A stretch of DNA of 64,000 nucleotides from Aurantimicrobium minutum (lineage in GTDB: Bacteria > Actinomycetota > Actinomycetes > Actinomycetales > Microbacteriaceae), in assembly GCF_002355535.1 (NCBI RefSeq), contig NZ_AP017457.1:620001-684000 (forward strand), read 5' to 3'. A model generated the notes under the pieces. It did not search any database. It worked only from the letters and a program-made list of their open reading frames with translations, and had not been told where the DNA came from. Each line of letters begins with the position of its first letter. Position 1 is the first letter of the stretch. Both the position numbers and the translations under genes were made by a program. Positions 49,084-57,378 of the stretch are shown piece by piece.

Positions 49084-50152
49084 TTACTCCGTGTTACTTT
49101 CCATTTCTGAAAGCAGTTCCCTCACACGTGGAACAACCACTTCACCATAAAGGCGAATGCTTTCCATCAAATGCTCATGTGGCAGTGTGCCCAAACTGTA
49201 TTTGAGGTCAAAGCGAGAGATTCCCAAACCATGAATACTCCGAGCAAGTTTGATAGCGACAGTTTCTGGTGACCCGGCGAAAAGAGCGCCTTCAGGACCG
49301 GCCTCATGTTCGAACTGTGCCCGCGAAAGCGGAGGCCACCCTCGTGTACGACCAATGCGCTCATGCATGGTTGCGTAGTGAGGGAACATGAGATTCTTAG
49401 CTTCTTCGTCAGTTGCGGCAATAAAGCCAGGTGAATGCTGTCCAATCGGCAGAGATGGCAATTTCAGTTGTGCCAATGCTTGGTGATAGAGATCAACATA
49501 CGGTCTAAACCGCAGCGGGTCTCCCCCAATGATGGCAAGCATCAATGGAAGACCATATTGGGCCGCACGAACAACAGACTGGGGGCTGCCCCCGACTCCA
49601 ATCCAGGTCTTGAGTTTGCCCGAAGCAGTCGGTGGAAAAACTTCTTGCTCGACTAAAGCAGGTCGTATTGTGCCTTCCCAAGAAACTGGGCCGCCATTGA
49701 CCAAATGAGCAAACAGATCGAGCTTCTCTTCAAAGAGCTTTTCGTAATCCTGAAGGTTGTATCCAAATATCGGGAAAGACTCAGTAAACGAACCGCGGCC
49801 AACGATGACTTCGGCTCGGCCATGAGAAACAGCATCCAGAGTAGAAAACTTTTGAAAAACACGAATGGGGTCGTCTGAACTCAACACAGTAACTGCTGAA
49901 CCCAAGTGAATATTTTTAGTTTGAGTAGCAATCGCCCCGAGAAGAACCTCCGGTGAAGAAACCGCGAAGTCAGATCTGTGATGCTCCCCTATCCCAAAAA
50001 AAATTCAAACCAATTTGATCTGCAAGTACTGCCTCGGCCGCAACATTTCGAAGAACTTGGTCATAAGGTACGGGATTACCCTCTAAATCGACGGTGACAT
50101 CACCAAAAGTGTCCAAACCAAATTCCACGTTTTGTGTCACGATGATCCTCAT
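49084..50152 (-). pseudogene. Luciferase-like flavin-dependent monooxygenase gene with a frameshift
   Basis: The N-terminal part (VEFGLDTFGDVTVDLEGNP to about ADQIGLNFF) and the rest (GIGEHHRSDFAVSSPEVLLG onward, then SAVTVLSSDDPIRVFQKFS, GRAEVIVGRGSF) are in different frames. The break is a run of eight A's at 49996-50003 (T8 in the coding sense): with seven the frame joins exactly as N-F-F-G-I-G-E-H-H, the conserved family sequence. As written, translation stops at about 49970. The intact product would be a bacterial luciferase-like (LLM) oxidoreductase of about 355 residues. The start is ATG 50152 or GTG 50140. The break may be a true mutation, a slippage site or a sequencing error. Confidence 0.85.
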
Positions 50153-50316
50153 TCTCAAAAGTATTTGCTACAAGTAACAAGTCAGACAGGCTTTGTTCTA
50201 TTCCCCAACCTGTATCTATGCCAGACTAGACAACGTGATATCCAAAGACGGGTATCACTTTCCATTCACGACGGATCGTCCGGCACGTACCTGCCGGTGA
50301 AGGAGCAGTATTCATC
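50153..50316 (+). promoter_or_regulatory. Upstream region of the UgpC/MalK-like gene with two small inverted repeats
   Basis: The 164-nt spacer contains GTGATATCC - 7 nt - GGTATCAC (50235-50258, one bulged base) and CCGGCA - 6 nt - TGCCGG (50280-50297). The latter sits 3 nt before the AGGAG ribosome binding site. They could be an operator and a leader hairpin for the ATPase gene. No convincing promoter hexamers were fixed. Confidence 0.4.
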
Positions 50317-51405
50317 ATGGCTACAGTTACATTTGATAACGCCACTCGCCTCTACCCAGGGACAAACAAGCCCGCAGTAGACAACATCAATCTTGAGGTT
50401 GCTGACGGCGAATTCCTCGTTCTCGTTGGCCCTTCCGGCTGCGGAAAGTCAACGACTTTGCGTATGCTCGCAGGACTTGAAGAGGTAAACAGCGGTCGCA
50501 TTCTCATCGGTGATCGTGACGTTACGGATATGCCTCCTAAAGACCGCGACATCGCTATGGTCTTCCAGAACTATGCTCTTTACCCCCACATGACAGTGGC
50601 AGAAAATATGGGTTTCGCACTCAAGATTGCTGGCGTGGGTAAGGAAGAACGCGCAGAACGCGTGCTCGAAGCAGCAAAACTTCTCGACCTCGAACAGTAC
50701 CTCGACCGTAAGCCCAAGGCGCTCTCAGGTGGTCAGCGTCAGCGTGTAGCCATGGGACGTGCAATCGTTCGTAAGCCGCAGGTATTCCTCATGGACGAGC
50801 CTCTGTCCAACTTGGACGCGAAACTGCGTGTACAGACTCGTACACAGATCTCCTCCTTGCAGCGCCGCCTAGGCGTCACAACTGTGTACGTTACCCACGA
50901 CCAGATTGAAGCGCTCACCATGGGTGACCGCATTGCTGTTCTCAAGGACGGTGTGCTTCAGCAGGTTGGAACTCCTCGTGACCTTTACGAACGCCCTGCA
51001 AACAAGTTCGTCGCAGGCTTCATTGGTTCTCCTGCGATGAACCTTCTCCCTTCAACTATCGTCAGCGGTGGACTGGAGTTCGGAAACGCTACTGCAAAGG
51101 TCGACGCAGAAGTAACCAAGAAGGCTACCGGTCCTGTCACCATCGGCATTCGCCCCGAAGACCTCATCGTTACCAAAGACAAAGGCCTCAAGGTCAGTGT
51201 CGACGTTGTTGAAGAACTCGGTGCAGATGGGTACCTTTACGGCCGTTCAACAATCAATGGTGAAGAGCTCATGGTTACCGTCCGTGTAGACGGTCGTAAC
51301 CACCCTCTCCGCGGTGACGAAATCTTCGTTATGCCCGAAGAGAAGCACATTCACGTATTTGACGCTGCTTCTGGTGAGCGTCTCTCAGGAGCTGTAAAGC
51401 TATAG
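50317..51405 (+). CDS. ugpC: Sugar ABC transporter ATP-binding protein (UgpC/MalK/MsiK type)
   Basis: The 362-residue ATPase energises carbohydrate importers. It has Walker A GPSGCGKST (38-46), signature LSGGQRQRVAMGRA, Walker B VFLMDEPLSNLD, the switch histidine in YVTHDQIEAL, and a C-terminal MalK-like regulatory OB domain (GIRPEDLIV, then HIHVFDAASGERL). No permease or binding protein is adjacent, which fits the MsiK situation in actinobacteria where one ATPase serves several sugar systems. Codon choice looks more biased than in its neighbours, suggesting high expression. The start is ATG with AGGAG 11 nt upstream. A strong hairpin follows the stop. Confidence 0.9.
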   Translation: MATVTFDNATRLYPGTNKPAVDNINLEVADGEFLVLVGPSGCGKSTTLRMLAGLEEVNSGRILIGDRDVTDMPPKDRDIAMVFQNYALYPHMTVAENMGFALKIAGVGKEERAERVLEAAKLLDLEQYLDRKPKALSGGQRQRVAMGRAIVRKPQVFLMDEPLSNLDAKLRVQTRTQISSLQRRLGVTTVYVTHDQIEALTMGDRIAVLKDGVLQQVGTPRDLYERPANKFVAGFIGSPAMNLLPSTIVSGGLEFGNATAKVDAEVTKKATGPVTIGIRPEDLIVTKDKGLKVSVDVVEELGADGYLYGRSTINGEELMVTVRVDGRNHPLRGDEIFVMPEEKHIHVFDAASGERLSGAVKL

Positions 51406-51429
51406 ATCACACCACAATGTGATTCATTG

Positions 51430-51460
51430 TTGCCCGCGATCCGGATGCGATCGCGGGCAA
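51430..51460 (+). terminator. Hairpin after the UgpC/MalK-like gene
   Basis: A perfect 12-bp stem TTGCCCGCGATC / GATCGCGGGCAA with a 7-nt loop begins 25 nt after the stop. There is no clear U-run after it, so it may be a weak terminator or an RNA-stabilising structure. Confidence 0.65.
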
Positions 51461-51494
51461 CAGTATTTCACCTGAGTATCAACAAGGACATTCA

Positions 51495-52832
51495 ATGAGT
51501 GGGTCACTCAACATCACTGCGTCATCGGTAGAGCCCGGATTGCTCACCTTGCCGTGGAATATTCCTTTGGAGATGTGGCCAGATGACACGATCACAGCTC
51601 TTCCCAAAGGTATTTCACGGCATATCGTGCGCTTTGCTCAACTTGACGGCTACGTCATCGCGATCAAAGAAACCACGGACGAAATGGCGCAAAGCGAATA
51701 CGAGATGCTCCGGAATCTTCAGAAAATTGATGTTCCCTGCGTTGAACCGGTTGCTGTTGTTCAAGGACGCAAAGATGAGCAAGGCAATCCGCTTGCTGCC
51801 GCATTAGTCACCAGGCACCTCAAATTCTCAATGCCGTTTAGGGCTTTGTATTCAACTACTTTGCGACCAGAAACGACCCAACGTCTCGTTGACTCTCTTG
51901 CCCTTCTCCTCGTTCGACTCCACAACGTTGGGTTTTTCTGGGGAGATGTTTCTTTGTCAAACACCCTTTTTAGGCGCGATGCGGGATCGTTTGCTGCCTA
52001 TCTAGTCGACGCTGAAACAGGCCGACTTTATGACAACCTCACCCCGGGGCAGCGAGAACATGATCTCGAGATTGCTCGTGTAAATATTGCTGGTGAGTTG
52101 ATGGACATTCAGGCAGGTGGGAAACTCGATGCTTCAATCGATCCAGTTGCGACGAGCGAATCCATCATGGCCTCTTATGACACTTTGTGGCATGAGCTCA
52201 ACGATCCTGAGTTATTGAAACAAAGCGAACTGTGGCGAATCAACAAAAGAGTTCAGAGACTCAATGAGCTCGGGTTCGATATTGAAGAGCTTTCTATCAA
52301 GACAGATGAAGACGGTACACACGTCAAAATTCAACCCAAGGTTGTTGACTCAGGTCACCATGCCAGGCGCCTTCTCCGTTTGACGGGACTAGACACTGAG
52401 GAAAACCAAGCTCGTAGGTTGCTCAACGATCTAGACGCGTACGCTGCAACAGTAAGCTTGCTCAATCTTGATGAAGAAGTAGTGGCACATTTATGGCTTA
52501 CCCGTGTTTTCGAACCCGTCATTAGGGCGGTGCCAGAAAATCTCGACAGCAAACTAGAGCCAGCTGAAGTGTTCCACCAGGTCCTCGAACATCGTTGGTT
52601 TATGTCCCAAAAACAAGGACGAGATGTCCCACTTAACGAAGCTGTCCGCGACTACATCGACAATGTGTTGCAGTATCGCCGTGATGAGGAAGTGGTCATC
52701 AATCCTCCAACTGGAGCATTCACTGCATCAATTGGCATCCACACCGACAGCATCGGTTTTGGTGCTGAGGATGGCCCTCCCCCTCCACGAGGAGCAGATG
52801 AGCCAGAAGTGGACTGGAGAGACTTGGTTTAG
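51495..52832 (+). CDS. DUF4032 protein with a kinase-like N-terminal domain
   Basis: The 445-residue soluble protein begins with a LpsK/Rio-like kinase fold: VIAIKETT holds a candidate ATP lysine, [22 protein letters not shown] is the catalytic loop (D in WGDVSLSN) and [11 protein letters not shown] carries the metal-binding D. A DUF4032 region follows, then an acidic, proline-rich tail. Substrate and partner are unknown; the family is mainly actinobacterial. AGGA lies 6 nt before the ATG. It ends sharing TTAG with the convergent YjdM-type gene. Confidence 0.85.
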   Translation: MSGSLNITASSVEPGLLTLPWNIPLEMWPDDTITALPKGISRHIVRFAQLDGYVIAIKETTDEMAQSEYEMLRNLQKIDVPCVEPVAVVQGRKDEQGNPLAAALVTRHLKFSMPFRALYSTTLRPETTQRLVDSLALLLVRLHNVGFFWGDVSLSNTLFRRDAGSFAAYLVDAETGRLYDNLTPGQREHDLEIARVNIAGELMDIQAGGKLDASIDPVATSESIMASYDTLWHELNDPELLKQSELWRINKRVQRLNELGFDIEELSIKTDEDGTHVKIQPKVVDSGHHARRLLRLTGLDTEENQARRLLNDLDAYAATVSLLNLDEEVVAHLWLTRVFEPVIRAVPENLDSKLEPAEVFHQVLEHRWFMSQKQGRDVPLNEAVRDYIDNVLQYRRDEEVVINPPTGAFTASIGIHTDSIGFGAEDGPPPPRGADEPEVDWRDLV

Positions 52833-53179
52833 AGGACTTTCTTCACTACGGAGGATTTGAGCTGCATCTGACCAAAGCCGTCAACCTTGCAGTCAATGTC
52901 GTGACCGTTAGCAGCATCAGGAACTAACCGAATATTGCGTACCTTCGTTCCTACTTTGATGTCCTGGGGAAAGCCCTTAACCTTCAAACCCTTAATCACA
53001 GTGACGGTATCGCCATCAGCGAGAATATTTCCGACAGCGTCTTTGATAATTGACGAATCTAGAATTTGATCCTCGTCAGGGTTCCATTCGTGTGCACACT
53101 CAGGGCACACCAACAAGGCGCCCATTTCATAGGTGTATTCAGATGAACATGCAGGGCATGCAGGCAAAGCGTCAGCCAT
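52829..53179 (-). CDS. YjdM/PhnA-family zinc-ribbon protein
   Basis: The 116-residue protein has an N-terminal zinc ribbon with CPAC (C8, C11) and CPEC (C25, C28), followed by the PhnA/YjdM domain ([23 protein letters not shown], then [10 protein letters not shown]). The old name PhnA (phosphonoacetate hydrolase) applies to only one unrelated activity, and no function is established for this group. GGAG lies 4 nt before the ATG at 53179. It converges with the DUF4032 gene. Confidence 0.9.
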   Translation of the reverse strand: MADALPACPACSSEYTYEMGALLVCPECAHEWNPDEDQILDSSIIKDAVGNILADGDTVTVIKGLKVKGFPQDIKVGTKVRNIRLVPDAANGHDIDCKVDGFGQMQLKSSVVKKVL

Positions 53180-53200
53180 GATTCTCCATAAGTATTAGAT

Positions 53201-53228
53201 TAAAAAATCCCCGCCTGAGGCGGGGATT
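53201..53228 (-). terminator. Intrinsic terminator of tRNA-Ala
   Basis: On the minus strand the 10-bp stem AATCCCCGCC / GGCGGGGATT with a 3-nt loop is followed by TTTTTA. It begins 5 nt after the tRNA 3' end. Confidence 0.88.
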
Positions 53229-53232
53229 CTGG

Positions 53233-53305
53233 TGGATCTGAGGGGACTCGAACCCCTGACCCCCTGCATGCCATGCAGGTGCGCTACCAGCTGCGCCACA
53301 GACCC
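53233..53305 (-). tRNA. tRNA-Ala (anticodon GGC)
   Basis: This is a 73-nt cloverleaf. The acceptor stem GGGTCTG pairs with CAGATCC (one G-U pair) and the discriminator base is A. The anticodon stem CCTGC/GCAGG encloses ATGGCAT, giving anticodon GGC (codons GCC and GCU). The T arm is AGGGGTTCGAGTCCCCT. CCA is not encoded. Confidence 0.96.
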
Positions 53306-53347
53306 TTGTTCTCTGAGCTAAAGCTCAGTGACAACTTGTTTAGATTA

Positions 53348-53722
53348 CTACACCTCAGAGGGGCGTGCTAATTCGAGCGGAATAGTGGGGCAGTCTTTCC
53401 ATAAACGCTCGAGCCCGTAGTACATGCGCTCTTCCTCGTGGAATACGTGAACTACAAGATCCCCGAAGTCCAAGAGAATCCATCGTCCTTCTGCGCGGCC
53501 TTCGCGTCGGATTGTTTTGACGCCGGCCTCAATCATTTTGTCTTCAATCTCATTAGAAATTGCGATGACATTACGCTCGTTACGTCCAGTAACGAGCAAG
53601 AAAATATCAACTAATGGCAAAGGTTCGGAGATATCCAGTGCAACAAGATCTTCTCCGCCCTTGTCATCTGCAGCAGAAGCAGCAATAGCGAGCAGGCGAA
53701 GAGCGTTTTCAGTAGCAGCCAA
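53348..53722 (-). CDS. rsfS: Ribosomal silencing factor RsfS
   Basis: RsfS binds L14 on the 50S subunit and blocks subunit joining when nutrients are low. The 124-residue protein has DIFLLVTGRNERNVIAISNEIEDKM and GRAEGRWILLDFGDLVVHVFHEEERMYYGLERLW, the family's core. The start is TTG directly after the stop of the upstream gene, with AGGA 9 nt upstream inside that gene, so expression depends on translational coupling. nadD lies two genes upstream; nadD-rsfS linkage is widely conserved. Confidence 0.95.
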   Translation of the reverse strand: MAATENALRLLAIAASAADDKGGEDLVALDISEPLPLVDIFLLVTGRNERNVIAISNEIEDKMIEAGVKTIRREGRAEGRWILLDFGDLVVHVFHEEERMYYGLERLWKDCPTIPLELARPSEV

Positions 53723-55240
53723 TTAGAACAGTCCTAAGAAATAACCGGCAACGAATAAAGCCACCACTCCCACAGCCAAACCGGCAGCTGTTACAGAGAG
53801 GATGAAAGGTAGTCGTTCGTTCATACCACGAGGCGTTGTGACGACTGTGTTGGAGATGTTGTAGGCGCTGACAGCAGAAGCTGCACTGACGGGAGCCATT
53901 CCCTGTGTCGGTGCGGGCTGATCCTCTTCGGCAATGATGTCGACCTCAGAGGTGTCAATTGCTTCAAGTGCACCAGTTTGAGAGACAGAGGAGGGAATCA
54001 AAATTGAACCCGTGATGACTATTTCTCCGGTAGGAACAATCGGTGCAATGCTTCCGGTTGTTTCGGGAAGATTAGGCAAGATGAGAGTGTTGGGAATGAT
54101 GGAGATAGAGCCAGTTGTTGCGGGCACGGCGCTGGCAAGATTGCCATTGTCGACACTTACTTCACCGGCTTCAACAACAGCTTCAGCTGCAGCAACAGCT
54201 TCTGCGATGGCAATAGCAGCAGTAGCCTCCGAAATAGTTTGGGGCTCCAACTCAAATTCAAGGTCATCATCGGCATCATCAGACTCATCCTCGAGTTCTT
54301 CGACTGGAAGATTCTCGTGTGTTGATGCTGGCTCGGAAGTTTCAGCAATAGTTAATGTAGCTGCGACAGTAGCTGCAGCAGCGACCTCTGCCTGCAGCTG
54401 CTCTTCACGTTTCTTTTCTTCAGCTCGCGCTTGTTCTGCACGGCGCTCAGCTTCAGCAGACTCTGCTGCACGACGTTCCGTTTCAGCGATCTCTGCTGCG
54501 ACACGCTCTGCCTCGAGACGCTCAGATTCTGCTCGCTCGGCAGCTAGTTGTGCTTCAGTAGCTCGTGCCTCTTCCTGCTCAGTAGCAATAACTGCCGCCG
54601 CGGCAGCAGCTGAAACTGCGGCTTCTTGGGCTTCACGTTGTGACGCTTCCTTAGCAGCGAGCTTTTCTGCCTTGACGGCTGCGGATTGAGCTTTCTTTTC
54701 TTTGCGAGCTAGTTTGCGAAGTTCACTCTTTGTGGGGCCTGTTGACACATTGTCGGTGTTTGTGGTGAGCAGAGAATCAAAGCCGGTAACAACTTCACCA
54801 GTGTGTTCAGAAACAGTTGCCAGAGTTTCTTCAACTGCAGTGAGGGAACCTGAATCGAGAGCTGGGGAAACGACAAGAGGTTCAATGGGCCCAGTTTCTG
54901 CAGCTGTGACAGGAACTGAGATGGGAGGAACCGTGGTTTGAGGCTCGATAGCGACTTGTTCGACGGGAGGAACAGCAAGTTCAGGCCTACTGGGAATGGG
55001 TTGTGCGGCAGAAGGTGCTAGAACTACTTCCTCGGCGCGTGATATCTCTGCTTCTACCTGTGCTTGGGCCTTGGCGGCAGCTGCTTCTTCGGGGGTTATG
55101 ACAGGCATTTGGCCAGTTGCAGCGATGTATTCGACAACAGCAGTGTCCGGATCAATCCCGCGTGCTTCTAGTTCACGTCGGGCTTTACGAGAGAGGTCGC
55201 CGAATTCGTTGAGGACGATCTCGGGGGTGTCACCACTCAC
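53723..55240 (-). CDS. Alanine/glutamate-rich coiled-coil protein with a C-terminal membrane helix, unknown function
   Basis: The 505-residue protein opens with a conserved-looking segment (LNEFGDLSRKARRELEARGIDP). A long low-complexity part rich in Ala and Glu follows, with a strongly charged predicted coiled coil near residues 165-280 (repeats of AxxAExERxEAE type), then an acidic stretch and a threonine/isoleucine-rich part with repeats of TTGSI type. One membrane helix closes the protein (SVTAAGLAVGVVALFVAGYF). This suggests a tail-anchored cytoplasmic scaffold. It starts with GTG overlapping the nadD stop and is coupled to rsfS. No family was recognised with certainty. Confidence 0.8.
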   Translation of the reverse strand: MSGDTPEIVLNEFGDLSRKARRELEARGIDPDTAVVEYIAATGQMPVITPEEAAAAKAQAQVEAEISRAEEVVLAPSAAQPIPSRPELAVPPVEQVAIEPQTTVPPISVPVTAAETGPIEPLVVSPALDSGSLTAVEETLATVSEHTGEVVTGFDSLLTTNTDNVSTGPTKSELRKLARKEKKAQSAAVKAEKLAAKEASQREAQEAAVSAAAAAAVIATEQEEARATEAQLAAERAESERLEAERVAAEIAETERRAAESAEAERRAEQARAEEKKREEQLQAEVAAAATVAATLTIAETSEPASTHENLPVEELEDESDDADDDLEFELEPQTISEATAAIAIAEAVAAAEAVVEAGEVSVDNGNLASAVPATTGSISIIPNTLILPNLPETTGSIAPIVPTGEIVITGSILIPSSVSQTGALEAIDTSEVDIIAEEDQPAPTQGMAPVSAASAVSAYNISNTVVTTPRGMNERLPFILSVTAAGLAVGVVALFVAGYFLGLF

Positions 55241-55836
55241 GTTGTTCTCCGATACAAATTCTTCTTCTCGATGTATTCAGCTACTCCTGCTGGAACAAGT
55301 CCCTCGAGAGAGTGACCTGCCATGATTCGTTCTCGGCATAGCGTGGACGAGATGGGTAAAGCTGACATTTCTAGCAAGTTTACGCTGGGTGAAAGCTTTG
55401 TGGGGACTTCTACAGGTGTTCCGTGCCGTGACACGACAACTATTGTGGCCAACTGGGCTAATTGTTCGTAATTTTTCCAGGAAGTAATTCCAGAAAAGGC
55501 ATCATCCCCGAGGATAAAAAAGAGTTCTGCGCCGGGGTATAACCTTGCAAGATCCGTGAGGGTATCTATCGTGTAAGTGGGGCCTTCACGTTCAATATCG
55601 ACGCTACTGACGGACATGCGGTCTTGCCCGAGTAGAGCTATTTCAACCATCTCAAAACGTTCCGCCGCTGGTGTCTGGACAGTTTTTTGCCAGGGATCTC
55701 CTGCTGGTACAAACAGGACATAATCGAGCTGTAGTCGCTCTAAAACGGCCTGAGCTACAGCTAAATGGCCGTTTTGGGGCGGGTCAAAAGTGCCGCCAAA
55801 TACGCCGATTCGTGTGGTGTGACCGAGGACGGTCAT
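55237..55836 (-). CDS. nadD: Nicotinate-nucleotide adenylyltransferase
   Basis: NadD adenylates nicotinate mononucleotide in NAD synthesis. The 199-residue nucleotidyltransferase has GTFDPPQNGH (residues 15-24, the usual GxFDPxHxGH with Q in the first variable slot), FVPAGDPWQK, ILGDDAFSGI and the C-terminal ISSTLCRERI motif. Length is typical. Its GTGA stop overlap with the membrane-protein gene and the following rsfS form one unit. The upstream small membrane protein gene ends 10 nt before it. Confidence 0.96.
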   Translation of the reverse strand: MTVLGHTTRIGVFGGTFDPPQNGHLAVAQAVLERLQLDYVLFVPAGDPWQKTVQTPAAERFEMVEIALLGQDRMSVSSVDIEREGPTYTIDTLTDLARLYPGAELFFILGDDAFSGITSWKNYEQLAQLATIVVVSRHGTPVEVPTKLSPSVNLLEMSALPISSTLCRERIMAGHSLEGLVPAGVAEYIEKKNLYRRTT

Positions 55837-55846
55837 GAAAACTTCT

Positions 55847-56041
55847 TTAGTGGTGGGCGCCGTGATCGGATGCCTCAGACCACTTTTGACGGTGACGCGC
55901 TGCCACGTTCTTGTAGCTGTAGGTAACTAAGCCAAGGAAAGTGAAGAAACCAGCAGCGATGATTCCAAAAGCGATTGCTGGAAGTACGAGCGGAAAGGTT
56001 TCGTGACCTTCGGTGTTGGCAAGAATCTCTACTGCATTCAT
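55847..56041 (-). CDS. Small single-span membrane protein, unknown function
   Basis: The 64-residue protein has an acidic N-terminus (EILANTEGHE), one hydrophobic helix of about 23 residues (FPLVLPAIAFGIIAAGFFTFLGL) and a basic, histidine-ending tail (NVAARHRQKW to GAHH). GGAG lies 5 nt before the ATG. It sits between proA and nadD on the same strand; small proteins of this type at this position are seen in related actinobacteria, but no function is known. The His-rich tail could bind metal, which is untested. Confidence 0.8.
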   Translation of the reverse strand: MNAVEILANTEGHETFPLVLPAIAFGIIAAGFFTFLGLVTYSYKNVAARHRQKWSEASDHGAHH

Positions 56042-56073
56042 CGTTTCTCCGTATTAGTGGTGATAAATAAAGT

Positions 56074-57345
56074 CTAGTGGCGAATTTGCCCGGAACCGCG
56101 GACAATCCATTTTGTTGAAGTAAGTTCTGGAAGACCCATAGGGCCACGGGCGTGAAGCTTCTGAGTCGAAATACCCACCTCCGCGCCGAAGCCAAATTCT
56201 CCGCCGTCTGTGAACCGTGTTGAAGCGTTCACCATTACTACAGCAGCATCCACCTCGGCTAAAAACCGTTCTGCCTGCGCAATATTGTTCGTGAGGATGG
56301 ACTCAGTGTGTTTGGTTGAGTATTTTCTGATGTGCTCGAGCGCCTCGCTCAAGCCAGCGACGACTTTAACTGACATCTCGAGGGACATGTGTTCAGTCGC
56401 AAAGTCTTCATCAGTGGCAGATCCCAAGCTAGAACAGAGAGTCTGTGCTGACGTATCGCCCTTGAGCGTTACACCAGCAGCTTCAAGCCGAGAAACAATG
56501 CGTGGAAGCAATTCTGAAGCAATTTTTTCATCGATGAGAAGTGTTTCCAAAGAATTGCACACACTCGGACGTTGAACTTTGGCGTTATGTACGATCTCCA
56601 CTGCCTGATCGAAATCTGCTGATTCTTCGACATAAATATGCACAACACCAGCGCCAGTTTCAATAACAGGGACTTTGGATTCTTGAACCACTGCATTGAT
56701 GAGGTTGGCACTTCCACGAGGAATAAGAACATCCACAAAGCCGCGTGCAGCCATGAGTTGCCTAGCACCCTCACGACCGAACTCATCAATTGTTTGAACT
56801 GATGCTTGTGGAAGCCCAACGGACTTCAGGGCTGATTGCATGAGCGCGACAGTTACCGTATTGGTTCCTTCTGCCGCATTGCCACCACGTAACACCGCTG
56901 CGTTACCACTTTTAAGGCATAACGCGGCAATGTCGACTGTGACATTGGGTCGCGCTTCATAGATTGCACCGATGACACCAAAGGGCACCCTCACCTGCGA
57001 AAGATGAATACCGTTAGGCATGTCATTTCCACGAACAACTACCCCGACTGGATCGGGAAGTGAAATAACGTCACGGACAGCTTGAGCTAGGGAAGAAAGC
57101 CGCTCTGGGGTGAAACGAAGTCGATCGAGCATGCCAGAGGACATGCCACTTGCCCCCGCCTTATCCATGTCCAAAGCATTTGCCTCGAGGATAAGGCTAT
57201 GGTTTGCATCGATGGCGTCTGCAATTGCCTCAAGTGCCTTGTTTTTCTGAGCGGTGCTCAATGATCCTAAGACGCGAGACGCTTCTTGAGCAGACTCAAG
57301 CTTGATGAGGAGTTCAGGACTGAGTTGCGTATTCAAAGCGGACAT
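56074..57345 (-). CDS. proA: Gamma-glutamyl phosphate reductase
   Basis: ProA is the second enzyme of proline synthesis, reducing glutamyl phosphate to the semialdehyde with NADPH. The 423-residue aldehyde-dehydrogenase-fold protein has the active-site Cys in QRPSVCNSLET. It also has PFGVIGAIYEARPNVT, LRGGNAAEGTN and the C-terminal NASTRFTDGGEFGFGAEVGIST with RGPMGL. It follows proB by 33 nt. TAACAT ends 6 nt before its ATG at 57345, so it may also have its own leaderless promoter. Confidence 0.97.
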   Translation of the reverse strand: MSALNTQLSPELLIKLESAQEASRVLGSLSTAQKNKALEAIADAIDANHSLILEANALDMDKAGASGMSSGMLDRLRFTPERLSSLAQAVRDVISLPDPVGVVVRGNDMPNGIHLSQVRVPFGVIGAIYEARPNVTVDIAALCLKSGNAAVLRGGNAAEGTNTVTVALMQSALKSVGLPQASVQTIDEFGREGARQLMAARGFVDVLIPRGSANLINAVVQESKVPVIETGAGVVHIYVEESADFDQAVEIVHNAKVQRPSVCNSLETLLIDEKIASELLPRIVSRLEAAGVTLKGDTSAQTLCSSLGSATDEDFATEHMSLEMSVKVVAGLSEALEHIRKYSTKHTESILTNNIAQAERFLAEVDAAVVMVNASTRFTDGGEFGFGAEVGISTQKLHARGPMGLPELTSTKWIVRGSGQIRH

Positions 57346-57351
57346 ATCCCC

Positions 57352-57357
57352 ATGTTA
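57352..57357 (-). promoter_or_regulatory. Likely -10 box of proA (leaderless)
   Basis: TAACAT on the minus strand ends 6 nt before the proA ATG. The intervening GGGGAT is too close to the ATG for a normal ribosome binding site. The 33-nt proB-proA gap would then hold an internal promoter. Confidence 0.4.
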
Positions 57358-57378
57358 TCGAGCTCAGAGATGATCAAT

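Noticed and set aside
51430-51460. Possible CRISPR-like repeat
   Set aside because: The sequence is a single perfect hairpin after a stop codon, with no repetition at regular spacing. No CRISPR array or cas gene was seen anywhere in the window.
54012-54689. 225-codon open frame on the plus strand, rich in Ser and Ala
   Set aside because: It is antisense to the repetitive Ala/Glu-rich gene at 53723-55240; low-complexity coding sequence readily creates such mirror frames. No domain or ribosome site supports it.
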